A stretch of DNA of 64,000 nt from Lantana camara (taxonomy: Eukaryota > Streptophyta > Magnoliopsida > Lamiales > Verbenaceae). Made by a program: the position numbers and the translations under genes. Below, in pieces: positions 1 to 15,519 of the stretch. Under the pieces are notes generated by a model. The model ran no database searches and had not been told where the DNA came from. It worked only from the letters and a program-made list of their open reading frames with translations. The stretch spans positions 32,583,001 through 32,647,000 of the forward strand of contig CM074855.1 in assembly GCA_037501455.1 (NCBI GenBank). The letters run 5' to 3'. Position 1 is the stretch's first letter, and each line of letters starts with the position of its first letter.

Positions 1-1
1 T

Positions 2-1876
2 GAAACGCTCAGAAAAGACTCTTCTGCAAAGAAATCCAAACCGAATACGGTTAGACATCATTGCTAAATTCTCTCTCCTACAGACATAGTACACATAAAT
101 GAGAAGTGAATTAGGAAAATTTTCCTGTGATCATGTGATGACTGGAATAACTTTTACAGAAGAAACGGGGGCGCATGAGCAAGGAAGAAGAAGAAGTGGC
201 TCAAACCTTATACGCTTTGGCCGAGTTGTTCTCTGATGCAAACAACACTAATCAACCCGAATTGGATAAAGAACCACCACAAGCAAAATCTTCAGGCAGA
301 CAGGAGGATTCTGTGAAAATCGCCTCGAGAATCGGTGTTGAGGCTCCGTCTGATTCATCAGCTATGTTGGATTCATCATCAGAAGTTGTCAAATTCCCAT
401 CTTTAAATGATACTCAAAAACCCGAGTTGCCTTTTAGAAAACCATCCGTTCCTTACAGACTGGAAATTGACCTGGAAAAGGCATGTTTTCAGGATAGATC
501 TACTGGGATTGAATCTGTTGAGAACTATCATCCAGTCATTGAGAAATCCAATGTTGCTATTTTGTTGAACACATTATCTGCAACAGGAGCTCGGTTTGAC
601 AGCAGATATTGTGGCTCTCAGCCTAATGTGACTGAGGACAGTACAAATGCTAAAAAGGTATATGCTGGTTTTTATAAATACCAAATTGCCTAATTATCAT
701 CTATATTTACTTGAGTTTTTCTTTTTCTAATGATCTAGTCTACCCATGCTACGGTTGAACCAAAGAAATCATGGAAGAAGTGTTCGACACATGTCCACAT
801 ATGCCGTCTGATTAAGGTGTTGCAAAAATCAGAGAAAAAAGAAGTGCCGATGGAGAATTATACACGTTTAACAGAGCTACAACCTCATGTGGGACCCACC
901 CAAAATACAGTGAAGGATTCAGCTCAACTCCAAAGTGATAATCCCTTGCATAACAGGGGTTTTCAAGATTCTGAAACCTCTGCATTATGTTCTTCTGCAA
1001 AACAGGTGAGTTACATTCCTTAACTATCTATCTAAAGAACTGTAGGTTTTATTTTTAAGATAATTACACTCTCATACCCTGAAGTGTGACATAATTGCAG
1101 AAACTTCCCCTGATGTTTGAGATATTACAAACCTCCCCTGTCCAAGAATTCACAATACATATGTATTGATAAATGTCGTTTTTCATATCAAAATATTTTA
1201 TAAATACCCTTGAAATTTATTAATCAAATATGTTTCTGTTTTCTTTTTCTTTGCAGAGATACAATTTCTTGTCTTTGGGTAGTCACGAGGTGCCAAAACA
1301 ATTTCATATGTCGTATGCACAGTCACAAAATAATTCTCCGATTCTCTTTCCAGCATCCCAGAACAGTTATTCGACTAATTTTCATGGTCACACTTCAGCG
1401 TTAACAACACAACCGGTAACTTGCATTTCCAAATATTGTGTCATAAAATAATGATTAATTTTTGCAGTTTACTGAACCTGCTATGCATGTTTGTGCAGCT
1501 CCCTGAATGTCTTAACAGCAGTTGTACACAGCAGCAGCAGAAATGGCCAAATCAGTATAATAACGGGAGTCCACATTTAGCCGAGTGGAGAAACAGAGGA
1601 AGAGAAGCTCCATCGTCCATGCTAATAAACTATGCTCACGCACGTTTCCCGCATTTGCGTTATAATTTAGGATCAAAGTATCAACAAATATCAACTCAAC
1701 AGCAGCAGCTGCAGCAACAACCACAGATTATGGCTATGAATTCATCGATGCAGACTCTTTCAAATGTAAAGAGTAATCATCATCGTCGTCATCATCATCA
1801 TCTGTCTTTGAGTTTTGAGAGAAATGGAAACGGGTTGTATCCTGAAAATATAGCCCAATTGCACCAACATCTTTAA
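2..1876 (+). CDS. Uncharacterised plant protein, 3' part of gene
   Basis: The 5' end lies outside the window. Exons I can support are 2-49 (tentative), 160-657, 739-1005, 1257-1415 and 1499-1876 (stop 1874-1876). All junctions are phase 0, with GT donors at 50, 658, 1006 and 1416 and AG acceptors ending at 159, 738, 1256 and 1498. The product is hydrophilic. It has a basic stretch (KKRGR), then an acidic helix-like segment (SKEEEEVAQTLYALAELF), then a Lys/Trp/Cys/His-rich segment in exon 3 (KKSWKKCSTHVHICRLIKVL). The C-terminus is rich in Gln and His. I see no signal peptide or membrane segment, so a nuclear or cytosolic protein is plausible. I do not recognise a catalytic domain and assign no function. 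The neighbouring AP2S and hexokinase genes suggest it may be the counterpart of the Arabidopsis gene beside At1g47830; this is from memory only. Confidence 0.75.
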
Positions 1877-2049
1877 AACTTATTGGCAATGGAACTAAAT
1901 TTTAATTTTTTTTTTGTTGTTTAATTTTTTTATTTATGGACTGATTGTGTACTGTTGGTAAAATGCGTTAAGGGTGGAATGGAAATGGAAGAATCCTGCT
2001 GTTTTATTGTCTTTCTTGGAGGTAGTCTGTTGGTGATAATAATAATAAG
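1877..2049. other. 3' UTR/downstream sequence of the first gene
   Basis: This T-rich stretch follows the stop codon at 1876. It probably contains the 3' UTR, but no single poly(A) signal can be chosen with confidence. Confidence 0.4.
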
Positions 2050-2360
2050 GGATAATTACATACAGGTCCTGAGGTTAGGTCCAATTACAAGTCGGTTCTT
2101 ATTCTTTTGAATATTACACTGTAGTTCCTATATTTCTTGTTTTGTGTGAGGTCCATTAACGAATTTTGTAAAAGTATACTTATGTTTCTGAAGGTTTTGT
2201 AAGTGTTAAATATAATGTATGACCAAAAATGTAAAATCGTCCCTAAAAGTATACAAAAATTAACAAATTAACAAGGTTTGGGGACTATAGTGTAATATTC
2301 AAAAGAATAGGGACAGACTTGTAACTGGGTCTAACTTGAAGGACCTGTATGTAATTATCC
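2050..2360. mobile_element. Foldback MITE
   Basis: The ends are a perfect 20-bp inverted repeat (GGATAATTACATACAGGTCC and its complement), extending imperfectly to about 80 bp per arm. The whole 311-bp unit can fold back on itself. The flanks are simple TAA-rich sequence, so the target duplication cannot be read. No coding capacity is present. Superfamily is not assigned. Confidence 0.75.
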
Positions 2361-2697
2361 ATAATAATAATGATAAAGATTTCATGCAAAAATATTTAGA
2401 ATTGACCTAAATTTTGTCAGTGAATTGGCCATTGGTTGTCTTGCTTGAGGTTATGGTTTGAAGGATAATGATGATGTAGGAATTCTGAGTACAAAAGGTG
2501 GTACAAAATACTTTCCTTGCACATTTCCCTTGTTGAATATTTTGATTGGGTATGGAATCAGTTTTCCCATGTATTTTGGCTTGTTAAATATTTTGATCGG
2601 GTATGGAATCAGTGTTAAGTGATCAGATTATTTCGCCTTGAATGATGAGTATTATATTTCATTTATGATGCACGGCCTTAGACATGAAGCTACAAAA

Positions 2698-2965
2698 CGA
2701 ATATTAAGTTTTCTCTATGATCTATGATCCACATACACAAACGTGGAGATACATATATGCCACAATTTTTTTTTCTTAAATTTACCACGTGATGGCCTGA
2801 CAAACGTTCAGCACGACACAAACACGACAAACGAATATTAAGTTTTCTCTATGATCTATGATCCACATACACAAACGTGGAGATACATATATGCCACCAT
2901 TTTTTTTTCTTAAATTTACCACGTGATGGCCTGACAAACGTTCAGCACGACACAAACACGACAAA
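2698..2965. repeat. Direct tandem duplication, 2 x 134 bp
   Basis: Positions 2698-2831 are repeated at 2832-2965 almost perfectly. Both copies carry CGAATATTAAG at the start and GCACGACACAAACACGACAAA-like sequence at the end; one A/C difference is visible before the T-run. It is non-coding and immediately precedes a hAT insertion. Confidence 0.9.
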
Positions 2966-2990
2966 ATGATACTTTTACATTGTATCAAAG

Positions 2991-3170
2991 TAGGGGTGTG
3001 CTCTGAGCCGAGCTGGCTTGTGAGCCGCACAAGCCAAGCTCAAGCTGGCTTGACTCGAACTCGAACGATGTCAAGCTCAAGCCAAGCTTAATCGAGATCG
3101 ACTTATGTGTCAAGCCAAGCTCAAGCCTATTTCTCTGAGGCTCGAGGCTTGCAAGCCGGCTCGCAAGCTA

Positions 3171-3232
<62 letters not shown>

Positions 3233-4212
3233 GTTTAATAATTTATATAAATAAATATGCAGTAAATTAATCTACATTTATATGATTTAGTAATACTAAA
3301 TATATGATATATTATATATTTTTATCTACTTATTTTGATAATAAATATGATTTAATAATATCGTAATTCAAATAATTACAACAACATATCATTCTATGCA
3401 ATATTACTAACATATTACTATGATAATATATAATATTTATCCAAACAAATAATTTAATAAAAAATAGATTCAATCTACCATAATAAATAATTAATTATAT
3501 AAGTATATATCTTAATAAAATATTAGTTAATAATTTATTTGGTATAATTACAAGATATATAACATAATTTATTAGTATATTATATATTATCTATAATATA
3601 TGTATGATCCTTACTAAATTTTGTATCATAATATGTCTTAATAATATATTATTTTACAATGACACATTAGACCATATAATATTATTAATACAAAAATATA
3701 TTCATAAAATATTCACTCAAATATTTAATATAATAAAATAATAAATATCATATGCCTTAATAACTAAATAATAACATAAGTATATATTTTGATAAAATAT
3801 TAGTTAATAAGTTTTATTGTGTAATTACATAATTTATAGTTTATTCTAATATAATTAATAATACTCGTACATAATCTAAAATATCAAGTATATATTAATG
3901 ATTATAATTTATTAATAATGATACAAAAAACTTAGAAATATTAATATACTATATATATTTTATATCTTAATACCTTTGTTATTGTTTAATATTATTATTG
4001 AATGAGAATTAAAAAATATCCAACAAATCTCTTCGCTCGTCAAGTCGAATCGAGCTCGGCTCGAATTTTGGACAAGCCAAGCTCAAGCCCTCAAAAACTA
4101 AGCTTGACAAGCTCAAGCTCAATCTCAAGCCATGCAAATAATTTTCAAGCTCAAGCTCAAGCTAAATTTTTTTGGCCAAACTCGACTCGACTCGGCTCGA
4201 AATGCACCCCTA
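2991..4212. mobile_element. Non-autonomous hAT element
   Basis: The terminal inverted repeats begin TAGGGGTGTGC and end GCACCCCTA. They continue into subterminal GAGCCGAG and repeated CTCAAGC/AAGCCAAGCTC motifs on both sides. The element is flanked by a perfect 8-bp target duplication TATCAAAG (2983-2990 and 4213-4220), the diagnostic size for hAT. The 1222-bp interior is AT-rich with a long TA microsatellite, and no transposase is visible. The repeated subterminal motifs are the usual layout of transposase-binding sites in this superfamily. Confidence 0.93.
3171..3226. repeat. (TA)n microsatellite
   Basis: An uninterrupted TA dinucleotide run of roughly 56 bp lies within the hAT element. 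Confidence 0.95.
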
Positions 4213-4220
4213 TATCAAAG

Positions 4221-4550
4221 TGTTTCATTTTCGCCCAAAATTGTTTGTGCATACTGATTATTAGAAATAATTATTTTGCGCTTACTATGTTTGAAAAAAA
4301 TTGACATTATGATTGTTAAAATAATAACATGAAAGATCACTGGCAAATCTCTCATAATACAGCAAAACTGCAGAAATCCCACGAATGTAGCCATAAATTC
4401 ATCAATCAACAAAAACTCTCAGGCAAACAACATTCTTTACAAAAAAAGAAAGTCAGCTTAATGTAAAATACAGCTCCTAATTTCAAAATGTTACAAAAAA
4501 AATATGGCTTGGTTGAACTCAGCATCCACATTGACAGATTGCAAGAATCT
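4221..4550 (-). other. Presumed 3' UTR/downstream region of AP2S
   Basis: This non-coding stretch lies between the hAT target duplication and the stop codon of the AP-2 sigma gene (TTA on the + strand at 4551-4553). It presumably holds the 3' UTR of that gene, and the convergent first gene ends upstream. No other feature was recognised. Confidence 0.4.
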
Positions 4551-6725
4551 TTACTCCTGCTTTTCCAATTCTCCCATTCTCTCTATGATCGCCTGAATGT
4601 CATGCTCAGAGACATAAGAACAAATAGAAATGCGTTTGTCGTATAGAAAACCAAATAACAGTAGAAACTCGAAGATGGATACACCCTCATATTTGAAAAG
4701 ATTTTACTTAGTACAAATTCTACCGTTTGATTTGTAGCTTAATTGTGGAGTAAAGCTATCTATATTTTCACCTAGAGTTGAGGTTATTAAGAGTTACCTT
4801 CTTGCTAGTTTCTTGGAGTTCCCCAGCAAGTATGAACTCATCAAGTATGAGGTACACCTTTTATCAAAAACAGAAGATTAATGAACAAATGAATTAGAAG
4901 CATATATGATTATTGAATAAAATAGAAATTAGCAGCATATCTCACAAATGAGGGGAAAATAAATTCTTAGTAATGCAACATCGTTCGCTCCCTCGGTCCA
5001 ACCTACTCAAACCCAAACCGAAGGGAGCACCCGATACATAAACTCTAGGACTAGATGCATTTGTTATACAAAGCTTTAAGGTAAAGCACGGCAATTGGAT
5101 TTCCAATCCAAATTACAACCTTCTCTTCTAGACTGCTACAAGTGCTAAGATTCCATGAGAAGCGACGAAAGCAAAACAAGTGGGGAGATTTACTGATAAA
5201 ATATATCAATTCAGGATTTCCTACTGTAAGAAGGAAGAAAATACATAAAATAAGACTAGCCACTAGTTCTGGTATGGATTATTTTTAAAATAGTCTAAAT
5301 ATAAAAGGAGCCAGACCAAAGAAAGGTACATCTCTTCTTATTTTCCGTATCGAATCAGATAATGACAAAATGAAAGATTGCAAAGATGCAAAAGGCAAGA
5401 GGCAAGAGGCAATGATGCCAACCAAATAACTCCATCAAACAGCAGATGCAAGATTAAGACAAAGGGTAGATCGCTTAATCACATTGCTAATAACTTCCAA
5501 TATAACTCACACTTAACTCGGCAGCAACAGAAGCAACAAAAGCACAACATACCTTGTGGAAATTAAATACTAAATCCAACTCGCAGACATTGCTGAAGAA
5601 ATGATCAAGTATCTCAACAAATAAGTGAATGGACTCCAAGTAAGCCAATTCATTGTCGGTAATGTCTACACATAGTGAGAAAAATAACCCAGCATATCGC
5701 CTGTAAATAACTTTATGGGTTCTGAACTGCAGGAAAATTTGTTGAAATGCATCACAAGTGAGTCATTTTGATGCTGATAAATTGTAGATGACCTAAACAA
5801 AACTAATCATGGAAACAGACAGCTATAATAACAAACAGAAAGGCACAACATACTTCACCCGATTGTGAACAAATATGATTTCTTTGGGAGGGCAAGGAAG
5901 AGACTCATATTAATGACTCCAGAAACAGGCATTATAATTTAAGACTATACACATTTGATTATAATTTATAACCCTTTACGGTATCAACATGTCCAAATGA
6001 ATAATTACTGTTAAAAATTAAAATGCCAAGCAACTCAAGCGACCAAACTCTTCAACCTCTAGTTCTTCAAGGATTGAACTCTTTACTAATTTCCATAATC
6101 AAGTACAAGAAATTGGTGTTCAATATCAGGAAATGAAAATTAACTTGCCAGAATATAAAGCTTTCTGCATCAAGCCTCATTTTTTGCAAAACTTACTAAC
6201 AACTAACTATTAGCAATTTTTCAATCTCAATTTCGTAAAACCGAATCAGAAACAACCACAATTGCATAAAAAAGACAACTATTTGTCTACAATTTCATTG
6301 AAAATTATCAAGGGATCATACAGTTAAATAAAAATTAGATACCCAAAAACTGCGTAAAAATTCTTACCTCCACAAAGTTGGTGAACTTGGGATCCCTATT
6401 CACAACTAGCCGATGAACCTACAACGAGATGGCGTATAAAACAATTTAAGAAATTGCACAAACTTAAAAGCCCTCCAGAACTGAAATCGAAATTGAATTC
6501 TTCAGTTGGAAGAGAAATTACCTCGTACTCAACCTTATGCTTCTCGGATTCCTCGAGCGGAATATAATACTTGGCCAATCGAGTTTTCCCCTGCCTGTTC
6601 TGCAACAGTATGAATCGGATCTACAAATTCCACAGGCAAAGTATCAAATCGATGATGAGAAAGAAAACCAGAACAGAATCAAGTAAAAAAGTTAGCAATA
6701 GCGATGATGCGAAAGGTGTTACCAT
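4551..6725 (-). CDS. AP2S: AP-2 complex subunit sigma
   Basis: This encodes the small (sigma) chain of the heterotetrameric AP-2 clathrin adaptor, which sorts plasma-membrane cargo for endocytosis. Coding exons in transcript order are 6723-6725, 6522-6620, 6368-6418, 5553-5726, 4798-4857 and 4551-4592. All have GT/AG borders, and together they give 142 aa, the normal length for plant AP2S. The protein starts [20 protein letters not shown], carries [20 protein letters not shown] and the sigma signature [20 protein letters not shown], and ends GELEKQE. It is one longin-like domain with no signal peptide. The first coding exon is only the ATG, followed directly by GTAACA. The gene is intact, on the same strand as the downstream hexokinase gene and convergent with the first gene. 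I am very sure of the assignment because every exon matches the family without gaps. Confidence 0.97.
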
Positions 6726-7897
6726 CTTGGAGAGATCGATTGAAAGCACAAGATCCAACTGTTGAAACCCAGGAATGTTTTATTGTTCGAAATATTGAAA
6801 AATGAATGCAATTTTAGGAATAGAAGTCAAAGGTCAAAGCTTTTTTCTGTAGTAAAAATGGAAATGCCTTGGTTTTTTGGGTTCTAGACAAGCATGCATC
6901 TATCGACTAAGTCTGGTCGATATCCGTCCCCGACTATAATAATTAGTGTTCTCAACGAAAGTTGTTTCATAAATAAAATTTTACTCGTCGATTATAATAC
7001 CAGATGATTTATATATTTGATAAATAATAACTTATTTTTAAAATTATGATTCGAACTTTAAACTTGTCGAGTAGTCCCCTCGCATCGAACTGTTGACTCA
7101 ATTATCGATATAATGATTAGCTGATAAGTGCTCTCGATGGAAACTGTTTCATAGCTAAAATTATGATTCAAACTCTGAGCCCAACAAATAGTCATCTCGT
7201 TTTGAATATTTAATCTCATCATCAACTTGTTTCAAATCTCTAATCTCATTGGCAACTATAATAACGAGTCCCTCGATAAAAACTACTTCTTATCGAAAGT
7301 CGGGATTTGAACCCTAATCCTCTTGAGTACTCTTCTCCCTGAAAGTTGCTCTATGCTCAAAATTAGAATTTAAACCTCCAAATATTAATTGAAAGTTGTA
7401 AACCTATCACACATAATGTTTGATAATTCTCATATCATTAACTAACTTTTGAGGTGACTTATGTCAAACACATACTTCAGAGCAAGGTATATGTGAGGGA
7501 GTGTGTAAATCTTTCCACATAGATAAATTACCAAATTATATGGTATCTTAATAATATCTGACAACTATCACCTTATTAACTAACTTTTGAGATAAATTAA
7601 AAAATATCTCAACAAAATATACTTATTAGTGTGAAACTTATAGACAACCGCAGAAGATAACACAACATTCATCCAGATCACACAACAACAAAGGAGAAAA
7701 TACGCAATCAAATATTATTTTCCAATTTCTTTAACTATATAGAATTACAAAATGAATTTCCAACACTGCTCATACAATCAAATATTATTTTTCAAATTCT
7801 TGACTATACTAAAATCCACCTTTTTATGTAGCTATCCATACCCCCCAAAAAAACACAATAATACAAAATAAAAACACAAAACTATTTAGCTTTGAAA
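6726..7897. other. Intergenic: AP2S 5' end and HXK 3' end
   Basis: Roughly 6726-6790 is the likely AP2S 5' UTR and promoter. From about 6900 to 7400 there are several diverged copies of a phrase resembling TCGATGGAAACTGTTTCATA followed by 'AAAATTATGATTCAAAC', which looks like a decayed repetitive element. The stretch 7400-7897 is AT-rich and includes the presumed hexokinase 3' UTR. No gene was seen. Confidence 0.5.
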
Positions 7898-10990
<3,093 letters not shown>

Positions 10991-12414
10991 TGTTGGGTGA
11001 GATCAAGAAATGCGAGTGGGATAGCAATAATGTGGGAGACAAAAGCAGGGGAGAACAGAGCAAGTTGGTTGAATAATGGTTACAGGAACAGGGGAGATTG
11101 AGATTAATGTGAAGCTTTAAGACCCACACATGACACACCCTTTATGGCTGTTGATGATTCAGGGTTTGAAATTGTATACAGTTACAGTTCGTTGTAACGC
11201 CTCTACACACGATCAAAAAGTCAAGACCAAAACAAGAATCTTGAATTCATCATTATCCTATACCTCCTATGCAAATATATATATTTTCTAAAGGAAAATG
11301 ATTTAGTCCCTTCGACTTTTTATCTGAATTTTTAAATCTTACAAATTATCATAGACAATTTGTTAAAAATTTTCAAAATATCATCTCAAGTATTAACACG
11401 TACCTCCTTCCGTGAAAAATTAATAGTTTTCGACAAAAATGAAAAATTAATAAATTTCAATAAAAAATAAGCTATGTATTAACACTTAAATGAACGATAT
11501 AACAATTTAAAATTTTTTACAAACTACATGACACCAATTTGAAACATTCAAAAGTTCGGATGAAAAGTTGAAATAGGTCATCACTCGAAACATTTAAAAG
11601 TTCCGATGAAAAATTGTTTATATCATCACGCAGGAAATAAGTTTTTTTTTTTTTTCTTTATATATATATAATTATAATGTTTTAATTATAGTACTAAGTG
11701 AGATAACTCAATGGTTCGGATTTCAATTTGATTAGAAATCTCGAGTTTCAATCTTTGGGAGTACACCTATCATTGGTAGAAAGAAATTACACCTTATGGA
11801 TTTGTTCGTCTCGATCCATCGAAATAAATTATAGAATAAAAATATATATATAATGTTTGAATTATAGAATTTGAATCATAATATTATTTAAAATATGAAT
11901 ATAATAGTGAGATGCAAATTGAGTACAAGAAAGTTTTGGTAGGTTAAGACAGGTTGGGACGGAGAAGACGATGCTGCCCCCAAACTATTTGCATTGTGTA
12001 CTACGTTTTGCGCCAATCAATGTCGTTAAGAAAATTCAGATGCTGGATTGGATAAGGAATATTCATATCAGAATCCCATGATAAAATTTGATCATCCATC
12101 CCAAATAACTGTACAAAAACTACTGTTTTAAAGAATTGTGTATTAGTTTTCTAATTTTCTTATATTCAATTGAAATGCGTTTATTTTTAAGATCGTGAAT
12201 GGAGTTTTTTTTTTAGACAAACCAGAGTGAGAAGAACTACAAAATGTTGTCCACAATCAATAAAGAAACAGAACCATCAGTGAGTTCGAAGTCCCCATAA
12301 AATACATTTAAAATTAGCCTAGCTAAAGAGTGAGCAACTCTATTGTCTTCTCAACGCACAAACGGAAAAGATACCTCCAGGATGTTAGCTATTAAGTCCC
12401 GAATATCATCGAGT
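10991..12414. other. Hexokinase upstream region and repeat-poor intergenic DNA
   Basis: Positions 10991 to about 11140 are the probable 5' UTR/promoter of the hexokinase gene, transcribed leftwards. The rest is AT-rich with scattered poly(A/T) and TA runs. I recognise no gene or intact element in it. Confidence 0.5.
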
Positions 12415-12478
12415 ATACAATACAAATATTGAATTTTCAAATATCCATTCATTTGAAAATTCAATATTTGTATTGTAT
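12415..12478. repeat. Perfect 28-bp inverted repeat, 8-nt loop
   Basis: Arm 12415-12442 (ATACAATACAAATATTGAAT... ) is the exact complement of 12451-12478, with loop ATCCATTC between. A transcript from either strand would form a fully paired 28-bp stem. It lies about 270 bp left of the large LTR element. Confidence 0.95.
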
Positions 12479-12747
12479 ATTGTATTATTGGTTACTTAGG
12501 TGTTGAATTATATTTTCAATGAATATGTTTAGGGTCGTTAATGGCTTAACCCGTCGGATTCGGTTCAGATCAGGAAAATTTGGATTTGAATCTAATAAAT
12601 ATATTTGGTAACTAGATTCGAATTCGAATCCTATAGGATTTGGATTTATTAAATTTTGTGTCCATGTGTAATTGTGCCGATCAAATCCATTAAAATATGC
12701 GACCCGATTAACAGTAAAATATAATTTTTTAAATAAAGAATAAGTAT
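12479..12747. other. Degenerate repetitive flank
   Basis: This AT-rich sequence has repeated GGATTTGGATT / GATTCGAATTCG phrases. It is probably a decayed DNA-transposon remnant, but no ends could be defined. Confidence 0.3.
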
Positions 12748-14703
12748 TGACACGGCAAAATATCACTGGGCCATGTGGCATGCTCTGAGAGGATCCCTGT
12801 GGATCCCGCGCCAGCCTGGGCCAATCAAAACGGACACGTGTCTGCCACCTCAGCATTGCTTTGAGCCAGATGGACGCTACGTGTCGCCGCGTGGACGCCA
12901 CGCAAGGCCAAATGGGCGCATGACCCTCTGCCACGTGGCATAATCACCCTCAGATCGATTAGATCAACCAGGCGAGTTGGTCCCCCATAGTTCCTCAGTA
13001 GATCGATAATACCAGTGTCTCTCTATCTGACCTCGCCGCGAGAGTTAGATGGATTTGCTCTCTAGACCAATTGATCTAGCAAGTGGTCATACCTTGTAGT
13101 AGGGATGCAAACGAGACAAGCCGGCTCGTGAGCGTGGCGAGCTGGATCGTAAATAGCTCGCGCTTGGGTTCGAGGATGGCGAGCCGACCCGAGCCTGGGC
13201 TTAGCTCGTGGGATTTCGAACCCAAGCCCGAGCCACCTCCTTGTCAGCTCGTGGCTCGCGAGCCATAATTAAAAAAAAAAAAAAAATATATATATAATAT
13301 AAGTTATTCATATATATACATATAAAGTAAATATATATGTATATATAATATATGCTATAATTAAAAAAATATATACACAAATTCAAAACAAATATATACA
13401 CGTCTTTATATGTATGTATATATAAATATATAAAGAAAGAAAACCCTAACCTACCCATTTCCCTTTTCCACTCTCAGCCGCCTAAAGATGAACCCCAACC
13501 AAACGATGAAACTCCAACCAAACGCCAGAAATTCAACAATCAATCTAACGCCAGAATTCAGAACCAGCAATACCTCGCCACTTCCAGCCACCCACCCTCT
13601 CATGCCGCCTCCGACCACACCGCCATCTCACGTCGCCTTCCACCACCCAAGTGCCGTCATTTCACGCAGCCTATGACCGCCGCGGCAACTCCTGGGCACC
13701 CCTTGTAGCACCCGGAACACCGAGATGCCACACCCCTACACTATAGCTTTGTCCACATACGAAATGGATGATCCGTACATGAACCAAGACTATAGCGAAC
13801 GGGTGATAAAATAAGAAACCATTTAGCTAGGCAGGACTAGACCCCAATTCAATTAATCACCAACATACATAATCAATAATACGGAAGCATAAAATACATA
13901 CATTCAATAAGTTAACATCACCATGTTCACCACTTCTTCCAATACAAACCATCTTCCAAATTTAGAAGTGTCAAAAGGTTCATAACATTACAATTATGCA
14001 TCAATAATATACAAGGAACATGCTAGACTCAAAAGTAAAGACCTAACTCGACCCCGCCTAGCACTCAACCTGCAAAACTGAAAATGTGAGGGTGTCAGTC
14101 TACCGAAGACTGAGTGAGGGGTTTATAACTAAATATTAGCGCAATTACCATGCAAGTCATAGTCTCGGGTAAGGTTTTATAAAAGGGAAGCCATATAAGT
14201 TCGATAATAAAATACAACTCGCTCGAGATTACAACTAATCAATTTAACAATATAATCGTTATCACTTCAATTCAATCAGTGGCTCGGCGAGTGAGGGCAA
14301 TTCTCCGACCTTACTCCGACAGTGAATATTACCAATATTTAGATGATCAATGGTTAAGTGAGCATGCAAGTTATTACAGTGCACAATAAGCAGTTTCAGT
14401 TCTCTTCTTCCTCCGGTGATGGTGGGATTGCAAGGCCCCACCACCCAATAACGGCGAACATAGGGTTCATGAGTCCCTATGCCCGGGACCCCTTCCCCCA
14501 CTAATCTCCTAGTGGGTTCAGGGGGCATCCCAAAGTTGTGAGGATAGTGCAAGAGTTACCCGTCAGCCCTTGCTTCCTCGATTGGCTCAATACACTACCC
14601 TCGGGCCCAAGTGAACATGCTTTACTCGCCAAACAATCAATCAATCACGATAAGTTCAATATGTCACGAGAAATCATTTGCAATCGATAAAGGTTTTGAG
14701 AAA

Positions 14704-14705
<2 letters not shown>

Positions 14706-14743
<38 letters not shown>
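14706..14743. repeat. (TA)n microsatellite
   Basis: A TA dinucleotide run of about 38 bp lies within the solo LTR. A GT/GTGT run follows near 16029. Confidence 0.9.
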
Positions 14744-14746
<3 letters not shown>

Positions 14747-15401
14747 TTTGGCCGAAACATCACGTAGGGTTATACGGGTTACGGGTTCTATATATCTAGT
14801 AATTAAACCTCACCTGTGCCGACAATACAACAAGGATATAATTATGAAGCTTGCTCCTTGTCAACGGGAAGACAATCTGTGTAAAAAGGGACAAGTGTTT
14901 GTGAGACACGACTCTAATGAACCAATTATGACGCACGACAAAGTCATGGATCAATATATCATACAATAACAATCAAGGAATGTCAATTAGGAGCATAATT
15001 ATCAATAAAACAAGTATATAACTTATATAATCACATACGGGAGCCAACGAAGTGAAAGGAATGCAATAAGAGAGGTTTTGGTGAAGTTTGGTAAAAACGG
15101 ATAATTTTAGGAAACGTACATGCTGAGGGAAAACTGAAATATCTTTAATTATAGAAAAACTAGACACAAATACCTTTGTGATGATATATGACTCGTTTTC
15201 TAGTTCAAAGTGAGGAGAAAATGGCATAAGCTTGAAGTTAAGCGAGTGTAGGTGGCCGGGAAAATAGCGACACCTAAAATAATTGATCATAACTAAAAAA
15301 TGGTAAAATATATTGAGATGATTCCAATTGGAGGTTGTTCTAGACTTCAAGAGGTTTCCGTGAGTTCAAAAATCAGGTCAATCAAAGTTCGGATGAGGGA
15401 G

Positions 15402-15519
15402 AAACGGGCGTTTGAAAATCGGCTTGGAAACCTAAACGGGCGTTTGGAAAGGCTCGGGGAAGGCAGTAGGTTCCTAAACGGGCATTTGGTGTTATAACTA
15501 GAATCCCAAACGGGCGTTT
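15402..15519. repeat. Paired palindrome array D (arm CCAAACG)
   Basis: Four copies of an AAACGGGCGTTT-centred palindrome occupy 15402-15413, 15434-15445, 15476-15487 and 15508-15519. Centre spacing is 32, 42 and 32 bp. The fuller units read CCAAACG-GG-CGTTTGG, and the third has CG changed to CA. The array lies about 0.90-1.01 kb from the LTR 5' end. Confidence 0.9.

Noticed and set aside
13201..13458. - strand frame rich in Tyr/Ile/Phe
   Set aside because: It is a translation of TATA-repeat sequence in the hAT element, not a membrane protein.
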